From Silicimonas sp. (GTDB taxonomy: Bacteria; Pseudomonadota; Alphaproteobacteria; Rhodobacterales; Rhodobacteraceae), in assembly GCA_025800205.1 (NCBI GenBank), contig JAOXSD010000037.1:1-35313 (forward strand): 35,313 nucleotides of DNA, written 5' to 3'. Below, one piece after another: positions 1-6,827 of the stretch (the first letter of the stretch is position 1; every line of letters starts with the position of its first letter). A model generated the notes under the pieces. That model was not told where the DNA came from. It ran no database searches and worked only from the letters and a program-made list of their open reading frames with translations. The position numbers and the translations under genes are program-made.

Positions 1-894
1 GATGAACGGGGCGCCGATGACGCGGAATGGGAACGCTGGTGGCGCACCGAACGCGGTGCCGATGATGTCCGTTACGTGCAGTTCATGGGCAAGGACAACG
101 TGCCCTTCCACACCCTGTCTTTCCCCGCCACGATCATCGGGTCGGGCGAGGATTGGAAGCTGGTGGATTACATCAAGTCCTTCAACTACCTGAACTACGA
201 TGGCGGGCAGTTCTCGACCTCTCAGGGCCGGGGCGTCTTCATGGATCAGGCGCTTGCCATCCTGCCAGCGGACTACTGGCGCTGGTGGCTGCTCTCTCAT
301 GCACCGGAAAACTCCGACAGCGAATTCACCTGGGAGAATTTCCAGGCCGGCGTGAACAAGGATCTCGCCGACGTGCTGGGGAATTTCGTCTCCCGCGTCA
401 CCAAATTCTGCCGCTCGAAATTCGGTGAAGACGTGCCTGCGGGCGGCGCCTGGGGCCCCGAGGAAGAGGCACTGATCGAGAAGCTGGACGCGGGCCTTGC
501 CGCCTATCAGGCGCAGATGGACGCGATCGAGATCCGCAAGGCGGCGGGCGAATTGCGGGCACTTTGGGTCTTGGGCAACGAGTACCTGCAAGCGGCGGCG
601 CCCTGGTCGGTCTTCAAGGAAGACCCGGATCGCGCAGCAGCGCAAATCCGGCTCGCCCTGAACCTGATCCGCGTCTATGCGGTGATCTCGGCGCCCTTCA
701 TTCCCGATGCGGCGGCCAAGATGCTGAGCGCGATGAACACGCTGGATACCGAGTGGCCGGGTGACATGCGCGCGGCCCTGGGCGCCCTGCCCGAAGGTCA
801 CGGGTTCACGGTGCCGGATGTGCTTTTTGCCAAGATCTCGGACGAGGACCGGGAAAGCTGGCAGGAGCGGTTTGCCGGTGGGCGGGACGCTTAG
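1..894 (+). CDS. metG: Methionine--tRNA ligase, C-terminal part
   Basis: Class I aminoacyl-tRNA synthetase that charges tRNA-Met with methionine. The reading frame is open from base 1, so the N-terminal Rossmann half with the HIGH motif lies outside the window. The visible part starts in the stretch before the signature loop. The KMSKS-equivalent reads QFSTS at about 208-222, a variant I associate with MetRS forms that have FSTS in place of MSKS. After it come the conserved YWRWWLL and [10 protein letters not shown] segments and the helical anticodon-binding domain. The protein ends soon after that domain, so there is no C-terminal EMAPII-like tRNA-binding extension. The stop is TAG at 892-894, followed directly by two hairpins. 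Identification is confident; only the partial status limits it. Confidence 0.95.
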   Translation, partial: DERGADDAEWERWWRTERGADDVRYVQFMGKDNVPFHTLSFPATIIGSGEDWKLVDYIKSFNYLNYDGGQFSTSQGRGVFMDQALAILPADYWRWWLLSHAPENSDSEFTWENFQAGVNKDLADVLGNFVSRVTKFCRSKFGEDVPAGGAWGPEEEALIEKLDAGLAAYQAQMDAIEIRKAAGELRALWVLGNEYLQAAAPWSVFKEDPDRAAAQIRLALNLIRVYAVISAPFIPDAAAKMLSAMNTLDTEWPGDMRAALGALPEGHGFTVPDVLFAKISDEDRESWQERFAGGRDA

Positions 895-940
895 CGATGT
901 CTTGAAATGACATCGGGCCGGAAACTTTTGAAGTTTCCGG
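895..940. repeat. Two adjacent perfect hairpins after metG
   Basis: The first is CGATGTC (895-901), a 7-base loop, then GACATCG (909-915). The second is CCGGAAACTT (918-927), TTG, then AAGTTTCCGG (931-940), a perfect 10-bp stem. No T-run follows either stem, so a classic Rho-independent terminator is not supported. They may stabilise the metG 3' end or be a palindromic repeat; the second resembles intergenic palindromes I associate with this bacterial group, from memory only. Confidence 0.55.
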
Positions 941-945
941 CGCCT

Positions 946-1134
946 CTACACCGGCAATTCCGTCATGCCCTTGATCCCTTCCATCGCGAAGCTGGCCGAG
1001 ATGTCGGCGGCTTTGATGCGGGTGATCTCGGTCGTGGCGCGGATCACGCCCGCCTCTTCGAACCGCTTCCCCCTGCGCCAGCAGGCATTGCGTGACAGAT
1101 GGACCGCCTCGGTGGGGAGACGTATTTTCAACAT
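946..1134 (-). CDS. Small hypothetical protein (62 aa)
   Basis: I do not recognise this protein. The frame uses strongly GC-biased third positions (GCC, CTG, ATC, CGC), like its neighbours, which supports coding. The ATG at 1134 is chosen because an AGGGCG stretch lies about 10 bases before it; the frame can extend further upstream. The product is basic and mixed in character, with neither a signal peptide nor a membrane segment. Its 5' end overlaps the 5' end of the rightward small ORF starting at 1099 by 36 bases, so at least one start is probably wrong or one of the two ORFs is not expressed. Confidence 0.45.
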   Translation of the reverse strand: MLKIRLPTEAVHLSRNACWRRGKRFEEAGVIRATTEITRIKAADISASFAMEGIKGMTELPV

Positions 1135-1275
1135 ATGTGGTTCGCCCTGAGTTTCAGCGCCACACTCTTTGCCGCCGCCTTCTGTGCACTGGTTCACGCG
1201 ATCCTACCCTGCTTTTTTGAGAAGACCGCCAGCCGGATGGTGCTGCGGCTCCCTGACCGGCTGGTCAGCCGCTAG
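1099..1275 (+). CDS. Small membrane protein, DUF6356-like (58 aa)
   Basis: This 58-residue ORF runs from ATG 1099 to TAG 1273-1275. It begins with a GGETYFQH segment, followed by one hydrophobic helix (roughly residues 13-33) and then a VHAILPCFFEKTASR stretch. That layout, ETYFxH followed by a membrane helix and VHAxxPxxFxxTASR, matches my recollection of the DUF6356 family in alphaproteobacteria, which are single-helix membrane proteins of unknown role. The frame is closed upstream by TGA at 1093-1095. It sits before the DUF983 membrane protein gene on the same strand and could be cotranscribed with it. The family call rests on pattern memory only. Confidence 0.55.
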   Translation: MDRLGGETYFQHMWFALSFSATLFAAAFCALVHAILPCFFEKTASRMVLRLPDRLVSR

Positions 1276-1333
1276 GCGGAGCCCCGCAAATCGGCGCGAC
1301 ATCCCGCCGCAAGGGCGTTCCGCCCTCTGGTAC

Positions 1334-1345
1334 GTTTGCGCAAAC
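1334..1345. promoter_or_regulatory. Perfect 12-bp palindrome upstream of the DUF983 gene
   Basis: GTTTGCGCAAAC is a perfect dyad 18 bases before the ATG at 1364. Its size and place suit a dimeric repressor operator, but I cannot name the regulator. Confidence 0.3.
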
Positions 1346-1363
1346 AGGACCACATTGCAGCCC

Positions 1364-1780
1364 ATGCAGAGTATGGACACTTCCGTCATGGACGATTCGA
1401 TTTCCGCGACCGAGCCGGTCGAACGCGAAATGCGCCCCGCCCTTTTCAAAGGCTGGCGCCGCCGCTGCCCGCAATGCGGTCAGGGGCCGATGATGAAAAG
1501 CTATCTCAAGGTCCGGGACACCTGCCCGGTCTGCGACGAAGCGCTTCATCATCACAAGGCCGATGACGGCCCGGCCTATCTGACGATCCTGATCGTGGGC
1601 CATATTCTGGCCCCGGCGATCATCTGGGTCTATACCCATTACCGCCCCGAACCCATGGTGCTGGCCACCGGCTTCACCATCGGCTGCGTGGCGCTGTCGC
1701 TTTACCTCCTGCCCCGGCTGAAAGGCGCGATTGTCGCCTTCCAATGGGCCAAGCGCATGCACGGCTTTGGCGGGGAGTGA
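1364..1780 (+). CDS. DUF983 family zinc-ribbon membrane protein
   Basis: Inner-membrane protein of unknown function. The N-terminal half carries a zinc-ribbon-like pair, CPQC followed about 20 residues later by CPVC, within the characteristic GWRRRCPQCG and DGPAYLTILIVGH segments. Two hydrophobic helices follow (the LTILIVGHILAPAIIW and MVLATGFTIGCVALSLYLL regions). Start choice is uncertain: ATG codons at 1364, 1373 and 1388 are all possible and none has a strong ribosome-binding site. The frame stays open back to 1169, but upstream codons look non-coding. The stop at 1780 lies inside the proposed 5' end of the Nudix gene, suggesting translational coupling. Confidence 0.8.
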   Translation: MQSMDTSVMDDSISATEPVEREMRPALFKGWRRRCPQCGQGPMMKSYLKVRDTCPVCDEALHHHKADDGPAYLTILIVGHILAPAIIWVYTHYRPEPMVLATGFTIGCVALSLYLLPRLKGAIVAFQWAKRMHGFGGE

Positions 1781-2438
1781 GGCGGCGCCGCCGATCCGCG
1801 ATGCGGCGACGATCATCCTGGTGCGGGAGGCGGCGACCGCCCCTCATGTGCTGATGGGCCAGCGCGGCAAGGCGGCGGTCTTCATGCCCGAGAAATACGT
1901 CTTTCCCGGCGGTGCGGTGGATGCCGCTGACGGCGCTGTGGCGCTGCAGGGTCTGGGCGCGTCCTGCGTGGCGCGGCTGGAGGCGGATGGCGGACCGGGG
2001 GCCGATGTTCTGGCCACGGCGGCGATCCGGGAATTGTGGGAAGAGACCGGGCTTTGTCTGGGGCGCGCAGGCGCTTGGGCCCCCGCGCCCGGGTGGGATG
2101 GGTTTGCGGCAAAGGGGCTGCGCCCTGATGCCTCCGCCCTGCACTATTTCTTTCGCGCCCTGACCCCGCCGGGCAATCCGCGCCGGTTCGATGCACGGTT
2201 CTTTCTCGCCGATGCCGGGGCGGTGGCCGGGGATCTCGATGATTTTTCCCGGGCCGAGGATGAGTTGAGCCATCTTCATTGGGTGTCGATGCGGGAAGTC
2301 CGGAAGCTGAACCTGCCCTTCATCACCCAGCTTGTGCTGGCCGAGTTGGAGAAGCACTTGCCCCGGGTCGATGCCCCCGATGCGGTGCCTTTCGTGCGCA
2401 ATGATGCGATGGACAGCCGGGTGATCTGGACCCGTTGA
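1731..2438 (+). CDS. Nudix hydrolase, NUDT19-like with split Nudix box
   Basis: Member of the Nudix family, which hydrolyses nucleoside-diphosphate-linked compounds; substrate unknown. The conserved FPGGAVD segment and the metal-binding REL-WEETGL segment are both present but separated by an insertion of about 35 residues. That split box is known from the NUDT8/NUDT19-type (CoA diphosphatase-like) branch. The frame has no usable ATG: TTG at 1731 gives a 50-base overlap with the DUF983 gene, and TTG at 1767 a 14-base overlap. The AAAGG at about 1720-1724 weakly favours 1731. It ends shortly before the ParDE promoter region. Confidence 0.8.
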   Translation: MSPSNGPSACTALAGSEAAPPIRDAATIILVREAATAPHVLMGQRGKAAVFMPEKYVFPGGAVDAADGAVALQGLGASCVARLEADGGPGADVLATAAIRELWEETGLCLGRAGAWAPAPGWDGFAAKGLRPDASALHYFFRALTPPGNPRRFDARFFLADAGAVAGDLDDFSRAEDELSHLHWVSMREVRKLNLPFITQLVLAELEKHLPRVDAPDAVPFVRNDAMDSRVIWTR

Positions 2439-2449
2439 GACAGCCGAAT

Positions 2450-2479
2450 TTGACAGATATTGCCAATTGATGTCATGCT
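2450..2479 (+). promoter_or_regulatory. parDE promoter with extended dyad operator
   Basis: A consensus -35 TTGACA lies at 2450-2455, with an extended TGT-CATGCT -10-like element at 2471-2479. A 25-bp dyad centred on 2463 overlaps them: outer arms TGACA (2451-2455) and TGTCA (2471-2475), inner core ATTG-C-CAAT (2459-2467), with 9 of 12 base pairs matching. This is the expected place for autorepression by the ParD antitoxin. The predicted transcript start is close to the ATG at 2487. Confidence 0.55.
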
Positions 2480-2486
2480 TGCCCCA

Positions 2487-2738
2487 ATGGCCAGTATGAA
2501 CATATCCCTCCCCGGCCCGATGAAAGACTGGGTGGAGACCCAGACGCGGTCCGGTCGCTATGACAATGCGAGCGAATATGTCCGCGATCTGATCCGCCAC
2601 GATCAGGACCGCGCCTCCAAGATCGCGGCGATGCAGCGTCTGGTGGATGACGCTTTCGCGAGCGGGGTTAGCGACAAGACGCTGGATGACATCTGGGAAG
2701 CAGCGAAGGCGCAAGCACAGACCGAACGTGCCGATTGA
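2487..2738 (+). CDS. parD: ParD-like type II antitoxin
   Basis: Antitoxin of a ParDE toxin-antitoxin pair; it binds and neutralises the ParE-type toxin and usually represses its own promoter. The N-terminus (MNISLPGPMKDWVE) is the ribbon-helix-helix DNA-binding segment typical of ParD, followed by SGRYDNASEYVRDLI and a charged C-terminal toxin-binding tail. From ATG 2487 the protein is 83 aa, the usual size; ATG 2496 is also possible, and an upstream ATG at 2475 lies inside the operator. No clear ribosome-binding site precedes 2487, which fits a leaderless or very short leader given the promoter position. Its stop overlaps the toxin start by 11 bases. Confidence 0.88.
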   Translation: MASMNISLPGPMKDWVETQTRSGRYDNASEYVRDLIRHDQDRASKIAAMQRLVDDAFASGVSDKTLDDIWEAAKAQAQTERAD

Positions 2739-3030
2739 ATTCTCCCGGGCGGCGGAGGCGGATCTTCTCGAGATCTTTCTCAGGGGCCTCGAGGAATACG
2801 GGCCGGTGCAGGCGGATCGCTACAGGGCGCAGTTGGAGGCGGCTTTTCAAGCCCTTTCTGGCACACCCGAACTTGCACGGCTGAGGCAGGAGATCACCCC
2901 ACCGGTGCGGGTACATCCCGTTCAGAGCCATGTGATCGTTTACGCGATCAAGGATGATGGTCGCTCGGTCTTCGTTCTGCGTGTGCGCCATCACCGAGAG
3001 AATTGGGGGGAGCACCCCCTGTCCGGCTGA
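2728..3030 (+). CDS. parE: ParE/RelE-like toxin
   Basis: Toxin partner of the upstream ParD. The 100-aa product begins VPIEFSRAAEADLLEIF and ends in the VFVLRVRHHRENW segment, both typical of the ParE/RelE superfamily fold; ParE members generally inhibit DNA gyrase. The start is taken as GTG 2728 because it places the family N-terminus correctly and gives the 11-base overlap with parD expected for coupled toxin-antitoxin translation. The longer open frame from 2647 is in parD shadow. It ends three bases before the stop codon of the convergent EamA gene. Confidence 0.87.
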   Translation: MPIEFSRAAEADLLEIFLRGLEEYGPVQADRYRAQLEAAFQALSGTPELARLRQEITPPVRVHPVQSHVIVYAIKDDGRSVFVLRVRHHRENWGEHPLSG

Positions 3031-3033
3031 TCC

Positions 3034-3924
3034 CTACCCCACCAGAAACGCCACCGCGATGATGGAGGCGGTCAGCACCCCCATGCCGAGCATCTCGCGG
3101 GGGCGGAGTTTTTCCTTGAACCACAGGGCTCCGATCAGGAGCGAGAAGATCAACTCGATCTGACCCACGGCGAAGACATAGGCGGCGTTCATCAGGGAAA
3201 AGGCGGCGAACCAGCTCCACGACCCGATCAGCGAAAAGACAGAGACCACGGAGGTCTGGCGCCAGGCTTTGAGAGTAGCGCCGATCTGGTCGGGCTCCTT
3301 CCATGCGAGCCAGGCGCCCAGCGCCACGGTCTGCCACAGGGCGACGACGGCAAGGGTCACACCGCCCGTGAGCGCCGGGTCGCCGGTGTCGAGCGCCAGG
3401 GTGGCGCCGCGATAGGTGACGGCGGAGAGCGCGAAGAGCACACCGGAGAGAATGCCGATGCCCGCCGCGCGGTTGAAGAGGCTGCCGCCGTCTGGCGGGT
3501 CCGAGAGCAGCAGCACGCCGATGAAGCCCAAGGCGATGGCGGCGAGGCCCCAGAGCGGGATCGCGTCGCCGAGAAGGAGGAAGCCGACGAGGGCGGTCAG
3601 CATGACTTCGGTTTTCTTGAAGGTGATGCCGACGGCAAAGGCGCGGAGCGAAAAGAGATAAACGGTGCAGATCGTCGCCAGGATCTGGAAGATCCCGCCG
3701 AGCATGCCCCAGGCGAAGAAGGCGGGGGTCAGCGTCGGAAAGCTGGCCCCGATGCTGCGGCCATAGGCATAGGCGAGGAGTGCGGCGAAGGGCCAGGACC
3801 ACAGAAAGCGCGCCCAGGTGGCGGCGGCGGGGCTGAGCTTGCCGCCCGCCAGCACTTTTTGCACGGCAAAGCGCAGGGTTTGCGCGGCGGCGGCCTGAAT
3901 GGCGAAGAAGACCCAGAGTTCCAT
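3034..3924 (-). CDS. EamA/DMT family transporter
   Basis: Inner-membrane permease of the drug/metabolite transporter superfamily, 296 aa with about ten hydrophobic helices arranged as two repeated EamA halves. Each half contains the ITFKKTEVMLTALVGFLLLGD-type or QIELIFSLLIGALWFKEKL-type segment that marks the end of an EamA repeat. The substrate cannot be told from sequence; family members export amino acids, nucleotides or other metabolites. The gene is convergent with parE and lies 37 bases downstream of the desaturase stop, so it is upstream of nothing on its own strand within this cluster. Confidence 0.88.
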   Translation of the reverse strand: MELWVFFAIQAAAAQTLRFAVQKVLAGGKLSPAAATWARFLWSWPFAALLAYAYGRSIGASFPTLTPAFFAWGMLGGIFQILATICTVYLFSLRAFAVGITFKKTEVMLTALVGFLLLGDAIPLWGLAAIALGFIGVLLLSDPPDGGSLFNRAAGIGILSGVLFALSAVTYRGATLALDTGDPALTGGVTLAVVALWQTVALGAWLAWKEPDQIGATLKAWRQTSVVSVFSLIGSWSWFAAFSLMNAAYVFAVGQIELIFSLLIGALWFKEKLRPREMLGMGVLTASIIAVAFLVG

Positions 3925-3961
3925 GGGGGTGCTGTGCCTGTCCCGGGCGCCAAGCGCAAGC

Positions 3962-4840
3962 TCAGCGGCGCCAGAGCGGGTGGGCGACCGGATCCTTGCG
4001 GGTCAGGAAATAGCGACGGAAGATCTCCGCATAGGACCGGTAGTGGTAATTGTCATTGGCGTTGAGGTAACGGGCGCGGTCAGTGCGCAGGAGGCCCGGC
4101 AGGTCGTACCAGGGGACATTGGGGTGCATGTGGTGGACCGCGTGCAGGTTGTTGTTGAGAAAGAGCAGTGCCAGCGGGCCGCGGTCTTCAATGATCACCG
4201 AACGGGCGCGGCTGGCCTCATGGGCGCGGTGTTCGAGAAAGGTGCGGATGCGCAGGAGCGCAAGCGCGAGATAGGCGGCGAGGACATAGGCCCAGAGCGG
4301 TGTGGGCGAAAGCAGGATCAGGGCGAGGAGCACGGCGAGGCCCGGCAGGTGCCAGAGCCAGCCGCGCATCACACGGGGATCATGGCGGGACGTCCAGTCG
4401 CTGCGGAGGAAATGCAGGGTGCCGAGGATGGGGCCGAGAGTCAGTCGGCCCAGCAATGTGTTGTTCCACAAAAGCAGGCGGCGCAGGGCGCGCGGCAGAC
4501 GTTCCCAGTCGCCCCCGTCGAGGAAATTGCTTTCAGGATCGTCATAGGGATCGGTCAACCGGCTGTCGCGGTGATGGGCCAGATGGGTGTCGCGAAACCG
4601 CAGATAGGGGATCACCAGGGTCAGCGGCGGGCAACCCAGCGCGGTGTTGAGCGCGCGCGAGGGCGTCGGATGGCCGTGGATGATCTCGTGCTGGAGCGAC
4701 GATTGCTGGGCGATGGTGAGCGCCAGAAGCGGGATCGCGAGCCAGAGCGAGAGGCCCGGCGACCAGAACAGGGCCCCGGCCCAAAGAGCATAGGTGGCCG
4801 CCAGAAGCGCCAATGTCGGTATTTCGAATTTTGTCGTCAT
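3962..4840 (-). CDS. Fatty acid desaturase family membrane protein
   Basis: Membrane di-iron desaturase/hydroxylase of 292 aa. All three histidine boxes are visible: HEIIHGH at residues 51-57, HLAHH at 86-90 and HAVHH at about 233-237, separated by hydrophobic helices. Such enzymes introduce double bonds or hydroxyl groups into fatty acyl chains, carotenoids or related lipids; the exact substrate is unknown. The ATG at 4840 is chosen because the family N-terminus begins there, although the frame stays open far upstream. It is divergent from an XRE regulator with a 124-bp shared region, so regulation by that protein is likely but inferred. Confidence 0.85.
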   Translation of the reverse strand: MTTKFEIPTLALLAATYALWAGALFWSPGLSLWLAIPLLALTIAQQSSLQHEIIHGHPTPSRALNTALGCPPLTLVIPYLRFRDTHLAHHRDSRLTDPYDDPESNFLDGGDWERLPRALRRLLLWNNTLLGRLTLGPILGTLHFLRSDWTSRHDPRVMRGWLWHLPGLAVLLALILLSPTPLWAYVLAAYLALALLRIRTFLEHRAHEASRARSVIIEDRGPLALLFLNNNLHAVHHMHPNVPWYDLPGLLRTDRARYLNANDNYHYRSYAEIFRRYFLTRKDPVAHPLWRR

Positions 4841-4868
4841 GGTCTTCCCCGGCCCGGTCCCCTGAGCC

Positions 4869-4882
4869 TCACATTTTTGTGA
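4869..4882. promoter_or_regulatory. Inverted repeat TCACA-N4-TGTGA
   Basis: A perfect inverted repeat with a TTTT centre in the desaturase leader. It is not a CRP site, because the arms are in the opposite order. It could be an operator or a small hairpin. Confidence 0.3.
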
Positions 4883-4906
4883 CATCTGACGCGCGCGTAA
4901 TCCATC

Positions 4907-4935
4907 TGGTGTCTGCGCACCAAATTTTCTACAAT
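4907..4935. promoter_or_regulatory. Divergent desaturase/XRE promoter region with operator
   Basis: An inverted repeat, TGGTG-N6-CACCA at 4907-4922, sits at the -35 position for both directions. Rightward, a good -10 TACAAT lies at 4930-4935. Leftward, TTGGTG (complement of 4918-4923) is followed 17 bases on by TTACGC, a weak -10. One bound dimer could therefore affect both genes. XRE regulators commonly control their divergent neighbour, so this is the candidate operator. Confidence 0.4.
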
Positions 4936-4964
4936 GGTTATTAAATTCACCAAGAGGGTGGAAA

Positions 4965-5819
4965 ATGGACAAAAGAGACCGGGCGCTGCTGTTTCGGCAG
5001 CGATTGGGCGAGGCAATGACACTGGGCGGCGAGACCCGGGCGGGGCTGGCGCGGCGCGTGGGCGTGGATCGCTCGACCATTTCGCAATTGCTGGCGGGCG
5101 AGGCCCTGCGCCTGCCCAATGCCCAGGTGGTGGCAGAATGCGCGGGCGCGCTGGGGGTGTCGGGGGACTGGCTTCTGGGCCTGTCGGATCTGCCGGAACG
5201 CGCTTCGGAGGCGCTGGCGGCCTCGATGCAGGCGAGCGAGGCAAACCGGGCGCCCTTTGATGATCAGATCTTCGACTGGCACCGGGAGGCGACGGGCTAC
5301 AAGATCCGCCATGTGCCCGCGACCCTGCCCGACATTCTGAAGACCGAAGCCCTTCTGCGCTGGGAATATGCGCCCCATATGGGCCGGACCATCGAACAGG
5401 CGGTGGGCGCGAGCCGCGACCGGCTGGAGTGGATGCGGCAATCGCTTTCGGATTACGAGATTGCCATGCCGCTTTTTGCGGTCGACAGTTTTGTCACCGC
5501 GACGGGGTATTACCGGAGCCTGCCCGACGACATCCGTGCGGAGCAGATCGCGCATATGCTGGCGCTCCATGATCAGCTTTATCCGTCATTGCGGATTTTC
5601 CTGTTTGATGCGCGGCGGCTCTGGTCGGGATCGATGACGATTTTCGGCCCCCTGGTCGGGGTGATCTATCTCGGGCAGGAATATCTCGCCTTCCGGGATC
5701 GTGCCCGGGTGCGGCAATTGACCCGGGGGTTCGATGTGCTGGTGCGCGAAGCAAGCGTTTCGGCCCGGGACTGGCCCGGACATCTGGAGCAATCGGTCAG
5801 AGACGCTCGGCGCGGATGA
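4965..5819 (+). CDS. XRE-family transcriptional regulator with large C-terminal domain
   Basis: DNA-binding regulator of 284 aa. Residues of about 10-70 form a Cro/C1-type helix-turn-helix (TRAGLARRVGVDRSTISQLL and the following ALGVSGDWLLGL segment). The remaining 200 residues form a domain I do not recognise, possibly ligand-binding, rich in aromatic residues (DWHREATGYKIRHVPATLP, YLGQEYLAFRDRARV). The ATG at 4965 has GAGGGTGG seven bases upstream. Its position opposite the desaturase suggests it senses lipid state or a lipid-related ligand, but that is inference. Its 3' end overlaps the convergent Rossmann-protein gene by 23 bases. Confidence 0.85.
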   Translation: MDKRDRALLFRQRLGEAMTLGGETRAGLARRVGVDRSTISQLLAGEALRLPNAQVVAECAGALGVSGDWLLGLSDLPERASEALAASMQASEANRAPFDDQIFDWHREATGYKIRHVPATLPDILKTEALLRWEYAPHMGRTIEQAVGASRDRLEWMRQSLSDYEIAMPLFAVDSFVTATGYYRSLPDDIRAEQIAHMLALHDQLYPSLRIFLFDARRLWSGSMTIFGPLVGVIYLGQEYLAFRDRARVRQLTRGFDVLVREASVSARDWPGHLEQSVRDARRG

Positions 5820-6312
5820 GCGGGATCACTTGCGCTTCGGGGGCGGTTTGCACGGCAGCGCTGGTGCCCGCAGTAAGCAGGGCCAGAACATCGGTGGCCT
5901 CGTCCCGGGTGGCGGCGGTGGTCAGGGCGTTGACGTCGAGCGCGAGCGCGCCCGCCTCCCCCGCCACCAGTCGGATCACATGGCCGGGCCAGGTGGCACA
6001 GCCCTGCAGCGCGTCGATCTCGAAAGTCTCGCTGACCACGGCGATCACCGCCGCGCGCCGGGCGGAGGCCTGGGCGCGCTGGATCACCGCGCGCAACAGA
6101 TCGAGCCGGTCCGGCAGGCAGCAGACCACCCAATCGGCCCGCGACACCGCCCCGGTGATCGTCGGCTCCCGGCGCCAGGCGCCGGTCGGCTCGCGGGGCC
6201 CCGCGCGGTCATCGGGATCGAAGCCATGGACCTCCCAGCCGGCGGCAAGGAAGGCCTCGGCCCAGTGGCTGCCCCGGCGGCCGAGACCCAGAATGCCCAC
6301 CCGCCCGGTCAT
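5797..6312 (-). CDS. NAD(P)-binding Rossmann protein, short
   Basis: A 171-aa protein with an N-terminal GILGLGRRG dinucleotide-binding loop (residues 6-14) and an acidic residue at the end of the second strand (GFDPDD), typical of the NAD-binding domain of 3-hydroxyacyl-CoA dehydrogenase or 6-phosphogluconate dehydrogenase-like enzymes. It lacks the C-terminal helical catalytic domain of those families, so it is either a stand-alone domain or a reduced paralogue. The ATG at 6310-6312 overlaps the TGA of the lipocalin gene by four bases (ATGA), indicating translational coupling. Function unknown. Confidence 0.7.
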   Translation of the reverse strand: MTGRVGILGLGRRGSHWAEAFLAAGWEVHGFDPDDRAGPREPTGAWRREPTITGAVSRADWVVCCLPDRLDLLRAVIQRAQASARRAAVIAVVSETFEIDALQGCATWPGHVIRLVAGEAGALALDVNALTTAATRDEATDVLALLTAGTSAAVQTAPEAQVIPLIRAERL

Positions 6313-6827
6313 TTCACCCCCTGGGGTGTGGCGCGCAACCGGTTGAGGTCGTAGCCGTTGAAGGCCAGCACCTCGCGGGCGGCGCGGAGCCGGTCGGCGG
6401 GGATCTCGGGGGTGCGGTTCAGGATCCAGCCCGCCCGGCCCGAGGGCACGCCAACGACGGCGGTGCGGTAGCCTTCATCGACCCAGAGCACCCAATAGGG
6501 CGCGGCAACCGGCACGCCATCGAGCTTGACCGAAAGCCGCCCGGGCCCGGTGATCCGGGCGCTGCCGTCGATGCGGGTTGTGGCGCCGTTCTTGCGGCAG
6601 GTGTTGGTGACCGAAAGCGTGCCATCGGGGCGCGAGGCATAGCGGGCTTCGGTGTTCACGCAGCCCCTCTGGAAGGGCACCGGGAAAGCGGCCACTTCGT
6701 ACCAGCGCCCGGCGTAGCGTTCGGGATCGAAGATCGCCATGGAGGAGAGCGCCACGTCGCGGTCGCGGTAGCTGGTGCCGCAGCCGGCCAGTGCCAGCGC
6801 GAGAAGGAGAAAGAGCGATCGTTTCAT
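6309..6827 (-). CDS. Outer-membrane-type lipocalin (Blc-like lipoprotein)
   Basis: A 172-aa bacterial lipocalin, a beta-barrel that binds small hydrophobic ligands such as fatty acids or lysophospholipids. The N-terminus is a lipoprotein signal with lipobox LAGC and Cys16 as the lipidation site. The mature protein carries the family signature YAGRWYEVAAFPVPFQRGC, the VTNTC segment and the DEGYRTAVVGVPSGRAGWILNRTP region. The ATG at 6825-6827 overlaps the upstream lipoprotein stop by four bases, and its own stop overlaps the next start in the same way. Identification is secure; the lipid ligand is unknown. Confidence 0.9.
   Translation of the reverse strand: MKRSLFLLLALALAGCGTSYRDRDVALSSMAIFDPERYAGRWYEVAAFPVPFQRGCVNTEARYASRPDGTLSVTNTCRKNGATTRIDGSARITGPGRLSVKLDGVPVAAPYWVLWVDEGYRTAVVGVPSGRAGWILNRTPEIPADRLRAAREVLAFNGYDLNRLRATPQGVK

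Noticed and set aside
4869-4882. CRP/FNR-type binding site
   Set aside because: The arms are TCACA then TGTGA, the reverse of a CRP site (TGTGA then TCACA), and the spacing is 4 rather than 6.
3899-4882. 327-codon plus-strand frame opposite the desaturase
   Set aside because: The minus strand carries three histidine boxes in order; the plus frame is Gln/Arg/Gly-rich and featureless.
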